A DNA stretch of 64,000 bases from Cyclobacteriaceae bacterium (GCA_016787565.1 JAEUUG010000009.1:62001-126000); one strand, 5' to 3'; counted from the first letter of the stretch, positions 8,539 to 16,834 are shown. Made by a program: numbers and translations. The notes: a model not told the origin generated them from the sequence alone.

Positions 8539-9492
8539 GTGAGTTTCATTGAGGTAAAATCAATTAGCAAAAATTTTGAAAGCGGATTGATGCTGGATGA
8601 CATCAACTTTCAGCAGCAGCGTTACCAGAAGATAGCGATTGCCGGTGAAACAGGTTCTGGCAAAAGTACTTTACTGAAAATTATTGCCGGCCTTGAACAA
8701 CCTGATAGTGGGGAAGTTTGGATAAACAAGGAACGCGTAAAAGGACCAAAGGATACCCTCGTTCCGGGGCATGCCAGTATTGCCTATTTGTCACAGCAGT
8801 TTGATCTCCCCAAATTTCTTCGCGTTGAACAGGTGTTGACCTATGCCAACACTTTATCCGCACGTGAAGCACGTACCCTTTATGAAGTATGTCGCGTTGA
8901 TCATTTAGTGCAACGCAAAACGAGTGAACTATCCGGTGGCGAGCAGCAACGCATTGCACTCGCCCGATTGCTCAGTACCAAACCAAAATTATTGTTATTG
9001 GATGAGCCCTATTCCAACCTGGATAGAATGATGCGCAACATTCTAAAAACAGTATTAGATGATATTGGAGTACGCCTAAAAATCACCATGATGTTGGTTT
9101 CACACGATCCGGCAGACACGCTTTCGTGGGCAGATGATATTATTGTCTTGCGCGCTGGGAGAATAATCCAACAAGGAAGTCCGATTAAAATTTATGAACA
9201 GCCCGTTGATACCTATACAGCAGGATTGTTTGGGGCTTACAACCTGCTCACAACATTACAGCAGAGAGCACTTGGTATCGTTAATACATCCCCAATTATA
9301 AGACCGGAAAATCTTAAAATTGTTAACAGCGGTGCAACAACGGTATCCGGAACGGTTATTCAGTCGCGGTTTCTGGGTGACCGATTTGATGTTGAGGTTA
9401 AACTTAAAAATGGGGTACTGAATGTTATGGATGAAAAGGTATTTATACCGGGGGATAAAGTTCACATCCGATACCATCGGTTAAAACGGTGA
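8539..9492 (+). CDS. Orphan ABC transporter ATP-binding protein with TOBE-like domain
   Basis: A 317-aa ATPase of the PotA/FbpC/MalK type. Motifs: Walker A GETGSGKST, Q-loop region LSQQFDLPKFLRV, signature LSGGEQQRIALARLL, Walker B LLLLDEPYSNLD, and a switch histidine in LVSHDP. The C-terminal ~60 residues (SGTVIQSRFLGDRFDVEV, then FIPGDKVHIRYH) look like the TOBE domain typical of ATPases of iron(III), polyamine or oxyanion importers. The start is GTG at 8539; no earlier in-frame ATG fits. No permease or binding-protein gene is nearby, so the partner must be encoded elsewhere or lost. It follows the PLD-like gene by 40 bp. Confidence 0.88.
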   Translation: MSFIEVKSISKNFESGLMLDDINFQQQRYQKIAIAGETGSGKSTLLKIIAGLEQPDSGEVWINKERVKGPKDTLVPGHASIAYLSQQFDLPKFLRVEQVLTYANTLSAREARTLYEVCRVDHLVQRKTSELSGGEQQRIALARLLSTKPKLLLLDEPYSNLDRMMRNILKTVLDDIGVRLKITMMLVSHDPADTLSWADDIIVLRAGRIIQQGSPIKIYEQPVDTYTAGLFGAYNLLTTLQQRALGIVNTSPIIRPENLKIVNSGATTVSGTVIQSRFLGDRFDVEVKLKNGVLNVMDEKVFIPGDKVHIRYHRLKR

Positions 9493-9523
9493 GGAACCCG
9501 AATCAATCATCCGCCAGCGATAC

Positions 9524-9546
9524 GTTAACTCAGTTAACTCAACTCA
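9524..9546. repeat. Short tandem direct repeat between convergent genes
   Basis: GTTAACTCA occurs twice in tandem, followed by a partial third copy (ACTCA). The repeat covers the stop codon of the minus-strand gene ending at 9539. Probably a slippage product with no function. Confidence 0.6.
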
Positions 9547-9913
9547 CGCTGGGTTCAACAACCTCCTGAACAGCATTCAGCTTCGCGATATGAAGCACAA
9601 AGTTTTTATCCATCACAAATTCATACTGAGATGCTTCCAGTAATTCCGATGCCTTTTTTGATTGCTGCAATACTTCAAGAAGATTCTGGGCTACAACGGA
9701 AGCCTTGATATTATTTACTGCTTTACCCTGGAACACCTTCAATGTAAAGGAGTAACCACCTTTTTCTTTTGGGTTGATATTCTTGAATTCATGATTGGAA
9801 AATTTGTACTGCTGTGGACTGTCTGCAGAGCCGATCATAAGTTTTAAGAGGGCCGGTCTGTACTTGCTCCAGAGGTATGTGTACATTTTTCCTTCCGATG
9901 AATAGTTAATCAT
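9539..9913 (-). CDS. Conserved-looking hypothetical protein
   Basis: A 124-aa cytoplasmic protein I do not recognise. It has no signal peptide or membrane segment. The N-terminus (MYTYLWSKYRPALLKLM) is aromatic and basic, followed by beta-like stretches (GGYSFTLKVFQGKAVNNI) and a helix with EVLQQSKKASELL. The composition looks like a genuine gene: balanced codons, a clean ATG at 9913, and no overlapping better candidate. It is convergent with the orphan ABC ATPase gene. Function unknown. Confidence 0.65.
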   Translation of the reverse strand: MINYSSEGKMYTYLWSKYRPALLKLMIGSADSPQQYKFSNHEFKNINPKEKGGYSFTLKVFQGKAVNNIKASVVAQNLLEVLQQSKKASELLEASQYEFVMDKNFVLHIAKLNAVQEVVEPSVS

Positions 9914-10117
9914 ATATATGGGTTAATATTTGCGTTACGGGTTTCTGAAGCGTGCTTCAACGGATGCTGGAATAGTCCAAAATATCAAGTTATGTAGTTT
10001 TTGAATTATCCCGGTTGGTAAAAGTACGGATATATTTTACAAAAACATTTGGTGGCGTAAGGAATGAAGCCATTACGCAGTATTTAAAGTTTGGATCAAC
10101 TTCTTTTGAATAAAACG

Positions 10118-10822
10118 TTACGGTTTTTTTGCTTTAAAACTATACACATACGGGGCTTTATGTGCTTTTCCGGAATAGCGCTTGTCATGCCTGACCAATA
10201 ACTCTGAAGCCAGCATTTGCCGCTGAAAGGTAGTTCTTCTGATATTTGTGTCGAGAATAGCCTCATAAACGTGTTGCAGTTCCTTCATCGTAAATGTTGC
10301 AGGAAGCAGATTGACGGTAACCAGCTTTCGATCAATGTTTTCGCGCAAAGCAAAGATTGCTCGGTTAACAATGTCAGCATGATCAAGAATCAGGGGTGGT
10401 AACTTTTTAAGCGGGTACCATGTACACGAGTCGGAGAGCGCATCTGGTTTGGGAACAACATCGTGGTAATTGATCAGGGCATAATAGGCTACGGAAATAA
10501 AGCGATCCAGCAACCATTGAAGCGATTCATGAGGTGTTTTCTCGTTGGCCTCAATGATGGTTCGCAATACCTCAGGCTGGTGCCTCTTGGTATCACCAAA
10601 GGTGTAGAACTGCTCCAGAAAAATATTTTTTAAGCCAGTACGCTCCTCGAGTCCGCGTTTCGCAGCTTCATTGAGGTCTTCATTTTTCTTGACAAAACCA
10701 CCTGGCAGGGCATACAATCCCGTATTATGATATTCCATAATCAGAATTTTTAATTCATCACCGGTAAACCCAATGATTACCGAATCATACGCGATGTGAG
10801 GTAAATACTCTGTCTGTTTCAT
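10118..10822 (-). CDS. Nudix-domain transcriptional regulator (NrtR/AraR-like) with degenerate Nudix box
   Basis: About 234 aa, starting at the ATG at 10822 (MKQTEYLPHIAYDSVIIG); a longer TTG start at 10840 is less likely. Residues ~10-140 are a Nudix fold. The Nudix box reads GFVKKNEDLNEAAKRGLEER followed by TGL. The consensus REUxEE is replaced by RGLEER, so two metal-binding glutamates are missing and hydrolase activity is doubtful. Residues ~160-230 form a winged-helix domain (LPATFTMKELQHVYEAI, RTTFQRQML), the arrangement of NrtR-type repressors that sense ADP-ribose derivatives or, in some Bacteroidota (AraR), L-arabinose. It is divergent from the carboxylesterase gene, with a perfect inverted repeat between them, so it probably controls that esterase and itself. 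Confidence 0.85.
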   Translation of the reverse strand: MKQTEYLPHIAYDSVIIGFTGDELKILIMEYHNTGLYALPGGFVKKNEDLNEAAKRGLEERTGLKNIFLEQFYTFGDTKRHQPEVLRTIIEANEKTPHESLQWLLDRFISVAYYALINYHDVVPKPDALSDSCTWYPLKKLPPLILDHADIVNRAIFALRENIDRKLVTVNLLPATFTMKELQHVYEAILDTNIRRTTFQRQMLASELLVRHDKRYSGKAHKAPYVYSFKAKKP

Positions 10823-10877
10823 CGATGTGCCAGGATACAAAAGTTAAGTATTCGTTTTGAATGTAGTAAAACCTGAC

Positions 10878-10906
10878 TATTATTGTTACAAATTGAGACA
10901 ATAATA
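10878..10906. promoter_or_regulatory. Candidate operator: perfect 9-bp inverted repeat
   Basis: TATTATTGT and ACAATAATA are perfect inverted arms separated by 11 bp, so the centres are 20 bp (two helical turns) apart. The element lies 16-44 bp upstream of the esterase start (10922) and ~55 bp upstream of the Nudix-regulator start. This is the expected place and geometry for a dimeric repressor encoded by the adjacent gene. Binding is inferred only. Confidence 0.6.
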
Positions 10907-10921
10907 ATACAACTTTCGATT

Positions 10922-12556
10922 ATGATCAAAAAAGTAACACTTGTCGTGATGCTCACGATGTTTATAGGGCAAACGATAGCACAAAAACAAAATAGCTTTC
11001 CGGTTCAGGTAAAAATTGAGAATGGAACAATAGAAGGCCTGTACGATACCAAATCTGATCTCCAATTATACCTGGGTGTGCCATTCGCCAAACCTCCGGT
11101 AGGAAATCTTCGCTGGAAAGCGCCTCAGCCGCCAGATGCATGGACAGGCGTTAAGCCAACAAAAGAATTTGGACCTCGTCCTGTACAAGCGATTGTATTT
11201 GGGGACATGAACTCCCGCTCGAATGGGGTTAGTGAAGACTGCCTGTACCTGAATGTATGGACTCCTGCAAAACGCAATACCACTGGGTTACCCGTGCTGG
11301 TCTACTTTTATGGAGGTGGCTTTGTAGCCGGTGATGGATCTGAGCCACGGTATGACGGTGCCAGCATGGCGAAGAAGGGAATTGTTGTGGTAACGGTAAA
11401 TTACCGTCTGGGCTTGTTTGGTTTTTTTGCGCATCCAGAGTTAAGTAAAGAAGCCCCGTATAAAGCATCCGGAAATTACGGACTCCTCGATCAGGCATTT
11501 GCCCTGAAGTGGGTTCAGAAAAATATTGCTGCCTTTGGTGGCGATCCAAAGAAAGTAACGATTGCCGGAGAATCTGCCGGTTCCATTTCCGTTAGCGCAC
11601 AAATGGTTTCGCCACTTTCGAAAAATCTGATAGCCGGTGCCATTGGTGAAAGTGGCTCAGGTGTTAGTACGCTAGCTGCCGTTTCATTGGCAGAAGCAGA
11701 GAAAACAGGAGTAGAATTTGCGAAAAATGCTGGCTATACTACGTTGGCTCAATTGCGGGCAGCTAGTACACGAGATCTCTACGAAGTCTATGCCGAATCC
11801 AAACGTTTTGGATTTCCATCTGTAATTGATGGATACTTCTATTCGAAAAATATGGCGGATATTTTTATTGCAAAGGAACAAGCGCAAATACCTTTGTTGG
11901 TAGGATGGAACTCAGCAGAAATTCCAGGCATGGCCTTCATGCAAGGTTTGCCTTACACAAAAGACAATTTCATTCAGAAGGTTAAGGAAGTCTATCCGAC
12001 CACATATGAAGAGGTGTTGAAAGTGTATCCGCACAGCAACGAAAAAGAAGTTGAATGGGCAGCTACTAACCTGGCATCCGATCGGTTTATTGCTTATGGA
12101 ACCTGGAAGTGGTTTGACTTACACCGAAAGAATAGTAACCAACCTGTTTATCGTTACCTCTATAGTAAGTTAAGACCACCGTTGGTGGATAAATCGCTTA
12201 CACTCGGGTTGGCAGGTGGTACAGTGCGTTCGCAGCAAGGAGGTTTTAAAATGCCTGAGCCCATTGGTGCGCCACATGCTTGTGAGATTGAGTATTGCAT
12301 GGGTAATCTGGAACTGGTTACTGATTACGCCTGGACGGATGAAGACTACAAAGTTTCAGATACGATGCTGAATTACTTTGCGAATTTTATTAAAACCGGA
12401 AATCCTAACGGAGATAAACTTCCCAACTGGCCTTCGGCTAAACCTGAGGATGCCAACCCTCCGGTAATGATCATTGATACAGCGTCAAAAGCTGTACCTG
12501 CAAAAGACGATGCTCGCTACCTGTTGTTGGATAAGTTGAATTCTGTTGGTAATTAG
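10922..12556 (+). CDS. Carboxylesterase family (type B) protein, secreted
   Basis: A 544-aa alpha/beta hydrolase of the carboxylesterase/cholinesterase family. The ATG at 10922 is chosen because MIKKVTLVVMLTMFIGQTIA is a good Sec signal; the upstream non-ATG start would bury it. Motifs: SEDCLYLNVWTP (family signature), the oxyanion hole YGGGFVAGDG, the nucleophile elbow GESAGS with Ser218, and GAPHACEIEY, which provides the catalytic His. The full length matches the family. It hydrolyses carboxylic esters in the periplasm or outside the cell; the substrate could be aromatic or acetyl esters of plant polymers, but this is not provable here. It is likely regulated by the divergent Nudix-type repressor through the inverted repeat at 10878-10906. 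Confidence 0.92.
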   Translation: MIKKVTLVVMLTMFIGQTIAQKQNSFPVQVKIENGTIEGLYDTKSDLQLYLGVPFAKPPVGNLRWKAPQPPDAWTGVKPTKEFGPRPVQAIVFGDMNSRSNGVSEDCLYLNVWTPAKRNTTGLPVLVYFYGGGFVAGDGSEPRYDGASMAKKGIVVVTVNYRLGLFGFFAHPELSKEAPYKASGNYGLLDQAFALKWVQKNIAAFGGDPKKVTIAGESAGSISVSAQMVSPLSKNLIAGAIGESGSGVSTLAAVSLAEAEKTGVEFAKNAGYTTLAQLRAASTRDLYEVYAESKRFGFPSVIDGYFYSKNMADIFIAKEQAQIPLLVGWNSAEIPGMAFMQGLPYTKDNFIQKVKEVYPTTYEEVLKVYPHSNEKEVEWAATNLASDRFIAYGTWKWFDLHRKNSNQPVYRYLYSKLRPPLVDKSLTLGLAGGTVRSQQGGFKMPEPIGAPHACEIEYCMGNLELVTDYAWTDEDYKVSDTMLNYFANFIKTGNPNGDKLPNWPSAKPEDANPPVMIIDTASKAVPAKDDARYLLLDKLNSVGN

Positions 12557-12668
12557 CACCGACTTGTATAGATGGAGGCTTACAGCAAGCTTCTGTGTTG
12601 AAAGTATTTTAACTGTTTTTTTTCGACATAATTAACTTGATAAAGAACCCGGAATGGTTTAGGAATAG

Positions 12669-13373
12669 ATGGATTCTGTAAAGAAATTAATCCACACCAT
12701 ACTATCCATTTCGGGTTTTATACCAGAGCATATGACCTGGGCTCGCGGGCTTGCAATGCTTGCTTCTGTTTTATTTACTATGCTTGTCCTTCCATCTCAT
12801 CCACACTTGTATTATGCCGTTTCATATTTTGCTGTAAGTGCGTGTATATATCTCGGTTTTATTTATATCGTGTTGCCAAAGAATGGATTGCGATTGGGAT
12901 TGATGGAACGATACGGAGAAGATAGGGCCTACCTGTACTATGAAGGATTTTTGGCCTTTGCTTTCTTTCATAATGGCGCTTCGTTGAGTTTTATCAGTAC
13001 CAGTTCTGCTGGAAGTGGAATTTGGGGCCAAATTAATCCTTCTATTATCATTATAGTTTCAGCGTTGCTCTTTGTTACGGGGTTGGTGGTAAAGATTTGG
13101 GCAGCCTATGTAGTTGGCGTTCCTATATACTATTGGAAGGACATGTTCGTGGGAAGAAAAATATCTGATTTTGTTGCTACAGGGCCTTACAAGTATTTAA
13201 ATAATCCAATGTATGGTATTGGTCAGGTTCAGGTGTATGCGATGGCCATATACTATAATTCTTTTTATGGATTAATTTTTGGAGTTATTAATCAAATGCT
13301 AGTCTTTCTTTTTTACTTCTCAGTCGAAAAGCCATTTATACAACGAACGTATATGACGAGATCGAGTAACTGA
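12669..13373 (+). CDS. Integral membrane methyltransferase (ICMT/PEMT-like)
   Basis: A 234-aa protein with about five to six membrane segments. The C-terminal third carries the family signature TGPYKYLNNPMYGIGQVQVY, close to the GPY+Yx+HPxYxG motif of isoprenylcysteine carboxyl methyltransferase and phospholipid N-methyltransferase families, and a later EKPFIQRTY, matching the E-x2-L/F-x2-xY end motif. These enzymes use S-adenosylmethionine at the membrane. In bacteria the substrates are usually lipids or unknown. No other methylation or lipid genes are adjacent, so the substrate is open. It follows the carboxylesterase on the same strand after 112 bp and may have its own promoter. Confidence 0.75.
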   Translation: MDSVKKLIHTILSISGFIPEHMTWARGLAMLASVLFTMLVLPSHPHLYYAVSYFAVSACIYLGFIYIVLPKNGLRLGLMERYGEDRAYLYYEGFLAFAFFHNGASLSFISTSSAGSGIWGQINPSIIIIVSALLFVTGLVVKIWAAYVVGVPIYYWKDMFVGRKISDFVATGPYKYLNNPMYGIGQVQVYAMAIYYNSFYGLIFGVINQMLVFLFYFSVEKPFIQRTYMTRSSN

Positions 13374-13444
13374 TTATTGAATTACTATTCGTACACAGTT
13401 TTTTCGCTGTTCCAGATGCTTCACGTTTGTTTGATTAACTACTC

Positions 13445-14137
13445 TTATTCCCCCTTTTTGATTACAGCATACCGTATCCATAAAAAGTTGTTGTAAATCT
13501 TTTTTACAGAAAGAAGTTTGAAGTGTGTTGCCAGGCGTTTACCGTAACCTTCCTCCACATCAAATACACTGAGCGAACCAATGGTACCATCTGCTAAGGG
13601 TGCCAGCACCAGGCTCAATTCGTCAATGAGTCCGGCTTTCAGAAATGAGCCATTCACATGACCACCGCCATCAATGCGTAGTCGTTTAATGCCAAACAGG
13701 TTATATAATTTTTGTACTACCAGGTTCAGGTCTAGCTTTTTTTTACCACCAAAAATGTATGACACATTTCTGGAGCGCAGGTGATCCAGGTACGGGCTTG
13801 AAACGTTCTCGGTTAATACTTCGATAACCTGCTCGGTAGAAACCATATTGGTGTCCCAGTAGCATTTACCGGAAGGATCAATCACAACAGTATACGTTTT
13901 TGAAACTCGTGGAGCAATGAAGTCAGCTTTTGGAATTTTCTTTTTATTCCGGCTGATAGTATACTTCTTCTTACTCGAAAATTCCTGCATGGTAACGCGA
14001 CCCACAAGCCATGCATCTGCTTTTATTTTGGAAGCTGGCTCTTCAAAGTATTTGTGATGATCATTGAGGCCCCAGATGGTCTGCTTGATTTTTCCGTCAA
14101 CCGATCCCAGGCTGTGACAAATAACATAAGGTTTCAT
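13445..14137 (-). CDS. RibD C-terminal domain (pyrimidine reductase-like) protein
   Basis: A 230-aa protein of the dihydrofolate-reductase-like RibD_C family. Supporting motifs are the first strand YVICHSLGSVDGKI, AWLVGRVTMQEF, the strongly typical RLRIDGGGHVNGSFL, and AGLIDELSLVLAP. In riboflavin synthesis the domain reduces a pyrimidine ribosyl intermediate with NADPH. Stand-alone members like this one are often of unknown substrate, and no riboflavin gene is adjacent. The deaminase domain of full RibD is absent. It is convergent with the membrane methyltransferase gene and lies 45 bp beyond the end of the TIM-barrel gene start side on the same strand, so it may be transcribed on its own. 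Confidence 0.85.
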   Translation of the reverse strand: MKPYVICHSLGSVDGKIKQTIWGLNDHHKYFEEPASKIKADAWLVGRVTMQEFSSKKKYTISRNKKKIPKADFIAPRVSKTYTVVIDPSGKCYWDTNMVSTEQVIEVLTENVSSPYLDHLRSRNVSYIFGGKKKLDLNLVVQKLYNLFGIKRLRIDGGGHVNGSFLKAGLIDELSLVLAPLADGTIGSLSVFDVEEGYGKRLATHFKLLSVKKIYNNFLWIRYAVIKKGE

Positions 14138-14182
14138 TCTAAACTTGATTTTCTGTTTGACTAAGTCGTTTTCTACATCAAC

Positions 14183-15106
14183 TCATTTTCTGCTCTCAAA
14201 GTATTTTTTCATTGCTAGCGGGTAATCAGCCAGTGCAATTTCAGGTTCAGCGATTTCCGGATGCCAGAGTTTTTCCCACTCAAAACTGAAATAGCCGCGA
14301 TAGCTATCTTTTACTAGCAAATCAATTGCATCAAATATTGGAACCTCACCCTCCTGTAGTAAAACATAATTTATCTTTCCATCGGTTAGTGTTGCATTCT
14401 TGATATGCGTGTGTTCGATATATGGCTTCAACTTTTTATACACAATGACAGGAGATTCTTTCGTGATCGTCCACATGTTCAGAATATCCCAGATTAAACC
14501 AACTTGGGGATGTGCTGCCGCCTTCATAATGGCTTCGATGTCGGCTGTGTACACAACATCGCCATGGGTCTCCAATAATACTTTTACAGCACCGCCTTTT
14601 GCGTAATTTCCCAATTCAAGTAAGCCGGTGGAAATGAGCTCCATGGTTTGTTGATGCGCCTGGTCCTTCGGGAAGTTATTGGGAAAAACCCGAATATAAG
14701 GACAGTCCAGTTGCGCGGCCAAATCAATAAATCGCTTTGCATCATCGATTTGTTTTGTACGCTCGACCCCGACAGACAAATGTAGATTAGCCGATGATCC
14801 AAGGTTAACAAACTTTAATCCTTTTTCAGTCACAAGCTTTTTGCTTGCGCTGATTTGTTGAGCCGTGCTGAACTCCGGACATTTTGGTAAATCCAATTCG
14901 CGTAAAAGGCCACGGAGTTCAAGCCCCTGGTAACCGTGCTTCACTGCAAAATCAACCATTGTTTTAAGTGACCAATCCGGGCATCCCAAAGAAGAAAAGG
15001 CAAGCAGGGGTTTATACTTTTTCCGAAGGCTGAACGAAAGTCCAAACGATCCTACGGACAGCACACTGGCGGCCTTTAAAAATTCTCTTCTGTTATACGA
15101 ATTCAT
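14183..15106 (-). CDS. Tat-exported xylose-isomerase-like TIM-barrel protein
   Basis: About 307 aa. The ATG at 15106 is chosen because it begins MNSYNRREFLKAASVLSVG, a clear twin-arginine signal; the longer TTG start at 15136 overlaps the upstream gene by 4 bp and only adds an unlikely tail. The mature protein is an AP-endonuclease-2/sugar isomerase-like barrel: GYQGLELRGL, LKFVNLGSSANLHL, VKVLLETHGDVV, VGLIWDILNMW, EHTHIKNA and YFSFEWEKLWHPE carry the metal-binding Glu/His/Asp residues on successive strands. Often annotated sugar phosphate isomerase/epimerase, but periplasmic localisation argues against a phosphorylated substrate. It is paired with the GH43 gene immediately upstream (27-bp gap), so it probably acts on a released sugar. 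Confidence 0.85.
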   Translation of the reverse strand: MNSYNRREFLKAASVLSVGSFGLSFSLRKKYKPLLAFSSLGCPDWSLKTMVDFAVKHGYQGLELRGLLRELDLPKCPEFSTAQQISASKKLVTEKGLKFVNLGSSANLHLSVGVERTKQIDDAKRFIDLAAQLDCPYIRVFPNNFPKDQAHQQTMELISTGLLELGNYAKGGAVKVLLETHGDVVYTADIEAIMKAAAHPQVGLIWDILNMWTITKESPVIVYKKLKPYIEHTHIKNATLTDGKINYVLLQEGEVPIFDAIDLLVKDSYRGYFSFEWEKLWHPEIAEPEIALADYPLAMKKYFESRK

Positions 15107-15132
15107 AGAGAAGCATGTAAGGCAATTAATAG

Positions 15133-16113
15133 TCAATCAAGTTTATGCGCACTCACTCCCCGGTGGGTAATTGCGACAGGTTTTATCAAACCGTTTTTAT
15201 CGAAAAACATTTCATCGATACAAACAACACGTGAATTCCCATCCTTTTCTCCCAACGGCCTGCGATGATAAACAATGTACCAGCGATCACTGCCAGGTGG
15301 ATGAATAACAGAGTGATGACCTGCTCCAGTTGCTATGGCTGGGTTCTGTTCCAGAATTTTTCCGACACGTTTAAAAGGACCAAAGGGCGAATCCGCCATC
15401 GCGTATGCTACGCTGTAATCCGGACCTGTCCACCCGCCTTCCGACCACATGAAATAGTATTTTCCATTTCGCTTGAACATGAAGGGGCCCTCTACATAAC
15501 GCTCCGGAGTAATTTCACGGAAAGTAGTACCATCTTCAAAAGGAGTGAAGCCGGTGAAGTTCTGATCTAATCTGGCAATGTTGCAATGTTGCCAACCACC
15601 GTAAATCAGGTAGTACTGATCGCCATCCTGGAAAACGAACTGGTCGATGGGTTGAGCGCCATTATAAAATTTATCAATGAGAGGACGGCTCAGGTAATCT
15701 TTAAAAGGGCCTTCCGGCCGATCGGAAACAGCAATTCCTATTCCTCCATATTCCTGATCATGTTGTATATCGTTCGCACCAAAGAAAAGAAAATACCGAT
15801 TATCCTTTTTAATGATCGATGGAGCCCACATGGCCCGTTTGGCCCACGATACTCGTGTTGTATCCAGAATTCGCTCATGCCTGGTCCACTGGACTAAATC
15901 CGGAGAAGAGAAAGCATCTAAAAAAACCTGCCGATCGAAAGGAGCAGAATAAGTCGGGTATATCCAATATTGGTTTTCGAGAATGATTCCTTCCGGATCG
16001 GCATACCATCCCGGAAAAACCGGATTGCCCGAAGATTTGATCTTCTTTACAGGCTGCGATTGAATGTACTCTGCAAACAAGAGTAAAAGCAGGGAAAAGT
16101 ATAGTTTTCTCAT
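15133..16113 (-). CDS. Glycoside hydrolase family 43 protein
   Basis: A 326-aa five-bladed propeller glycosidase with a Sec signal (MRKLYFSLLLLLFAEYIQSQ). The three GH43 catalytic carboxylates can be placed: the base Asp in GWYADPEG, the pKa-modulating Asp in QPIDQFVFQDG, and the acid Glu in YVEGPFMF. The family removes arabinofuranosyl or xylosyl residues from plant hemicelluloses, or cuts arabinan. This gene lies 16 kb from the xylan locus and on its own two-gene unit with the Tat-exported TIM-barrel protein, so it could act on a different glycan such as arabinan or a side chain. A perfect 19-bp palindrome (16162-16180) lies 49-67 bp upstream of its start and is a candidate operator. Confidence 0.9.
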   Translation of the reverse strand: MRKLYFSLLLLLFAEYIQSQPVKKIKSSGNPVFPGWYADPEGIILENQYWIYPTYSAPFDRQVFLDAFSSPDLVQWTRHERILDTTRVSWAKRAMWAPSIIKKDNRYFLFFGANDIQHDQEYGGIGIAVSDRPEGPFKDYLSRPLIDKFYNGAQPIDQFVFQDGDQYYLIYGGWQHCNIARLDQNFTGFTPFEDGTTFREITPERYVEGPFMFKRNGKYYFMWSEGGWTGPDYSVAYAMADSPFGPFKRVGKILEQNPAIATGAGHHSVIHPPGSDRWYIVYHRRPLGEKDGNSRVVCIDEMFFDKNGLIKPVAITHRGVSAHKLD

Positions 16114-16161
16114 TCAATTAAGTCTTACAAACAAATATACAGGCGGGCGAATAGCAGACCA

Positions 16162-16180
16162 ACAGAATTTCAAATTCTGT
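16162..16180. promoter_or_regulatory. Perfect 19-bp palindrome upstream of the GH43 gene
   Basis: ACAGAATTT and AAATTCTGT flank a single central C, giving 9-bp perfect arms. The site lies 49-67 bp upstream of the GH43 start (16113, minus) and 117-135 bp upstream of the cytochrome gene (16297, plus), in a divergent intergenic region. The symmetry suggests a dimeric repressor or activator site. No regulator gene is adjacent. Confidence 0.5.
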
Positions 16181-16296
16181 AAATATGAATCGAATTTTGC
16201 TATACGATAAACCTCATGAACTTCTGTGATGATTGTCATGCTATTAAAAGGTTAATGGAATTAATATTCGGCATTGATGCAATAAACTTTTGATCT

Positions 16297-16776
16297 ATGA
16301 AAGCAGGTATTTTGGTTATCCTTATAATTGCAGTATCGCTGCTGAATTGCCAACAAAAGGCAAGTGAACCACAAACAACCGCTGTTGCTGCGGTTATTCA
16401 ACCAACTGCAACTGAGGTTGATTATGGATTATTGAAAATGTATTGTTATCCCTGCCATAGTCCAAGCACACCCTCGCATGATGCCATACTTGCACCGCCT
16501 ATGGAGGCAGTCAAGTACCGTTATAAACTGAATTATCAGGATAAAGAATCTTTTGTAAATGCTATTACGAGCATGATGCTCAACCCGCAAAAAGAAAAAG
16601 CATTGATGAATAGGGCTGTTGCTCAATTCGGATTGATGAATGCTACGGCACTCAGTGAAGAAAAAATTCGGAAAATTGCTGCCTACATTTACGATAATGA
16701 ATTGGAGAAGCCCGTTTGGTTTCAGGAGCATTTTGATCAGGAGCACGGAGTAAAGGCGGGAACACAAAAGCAATAA
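16297..16776 (+). CDS. Small c-type cytochrome lipoprotein
   Basis: A 159-aa protein with a lipoprotein signal (SLLNC, Cys18) and one heme-binding motif CYPCH (Cys50, Cys53, His54). The distal Met could come from the MMLNPQKEKALMNR region. A C-terminal helix (SEEKIRKIAAYIYDNELEKP) is the usual last helix of small cytochromes that pack against the heme. It probably shuttles electrons at the periplasmic face of a membrane. It precedes the DbpA-like helicase gene by 58 bp on the same strand, but a functional tie is unlikely. It is divergent from the GH43 gene. Confidence 0.85.
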   Translation: MKAGILVILIIAVSLLNCQQKASEPQTTAVAAVIQPTATEVDYGLLKMYCYPCHSPSTPSHDAILAPPMEAVKYRYKLNYQDKESFVNAITSMMLNPQKEKALMNRAVAQFGLMNATALSEEKIRKIAAYIYDNELEKPVWFQEHFDQEHGVKAGTQKQ

Positions 16777-16834
16777 CGGACATAATCGCTCCACAAAGTT
16801 CACAAAAGAAGTTCGATAAGCGTACCTTTGCGGC

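Noticed and set aside
7824-9492. Phage-defence cassette (PLD nuclease plus ATPase)
   Set aside because: The ATPase is a transporter-type ATPase with a TOBE domain and no defence-type partner, toxin or restriction gene is nearby.
12568-12620. Intrinsic terminator after the carboxylesterase
   Set aside because: A 7-bp stem with a wobble pair is possible near 12578-12596, but the T-run is more than 20 nt further on, so it is not a good terminator.
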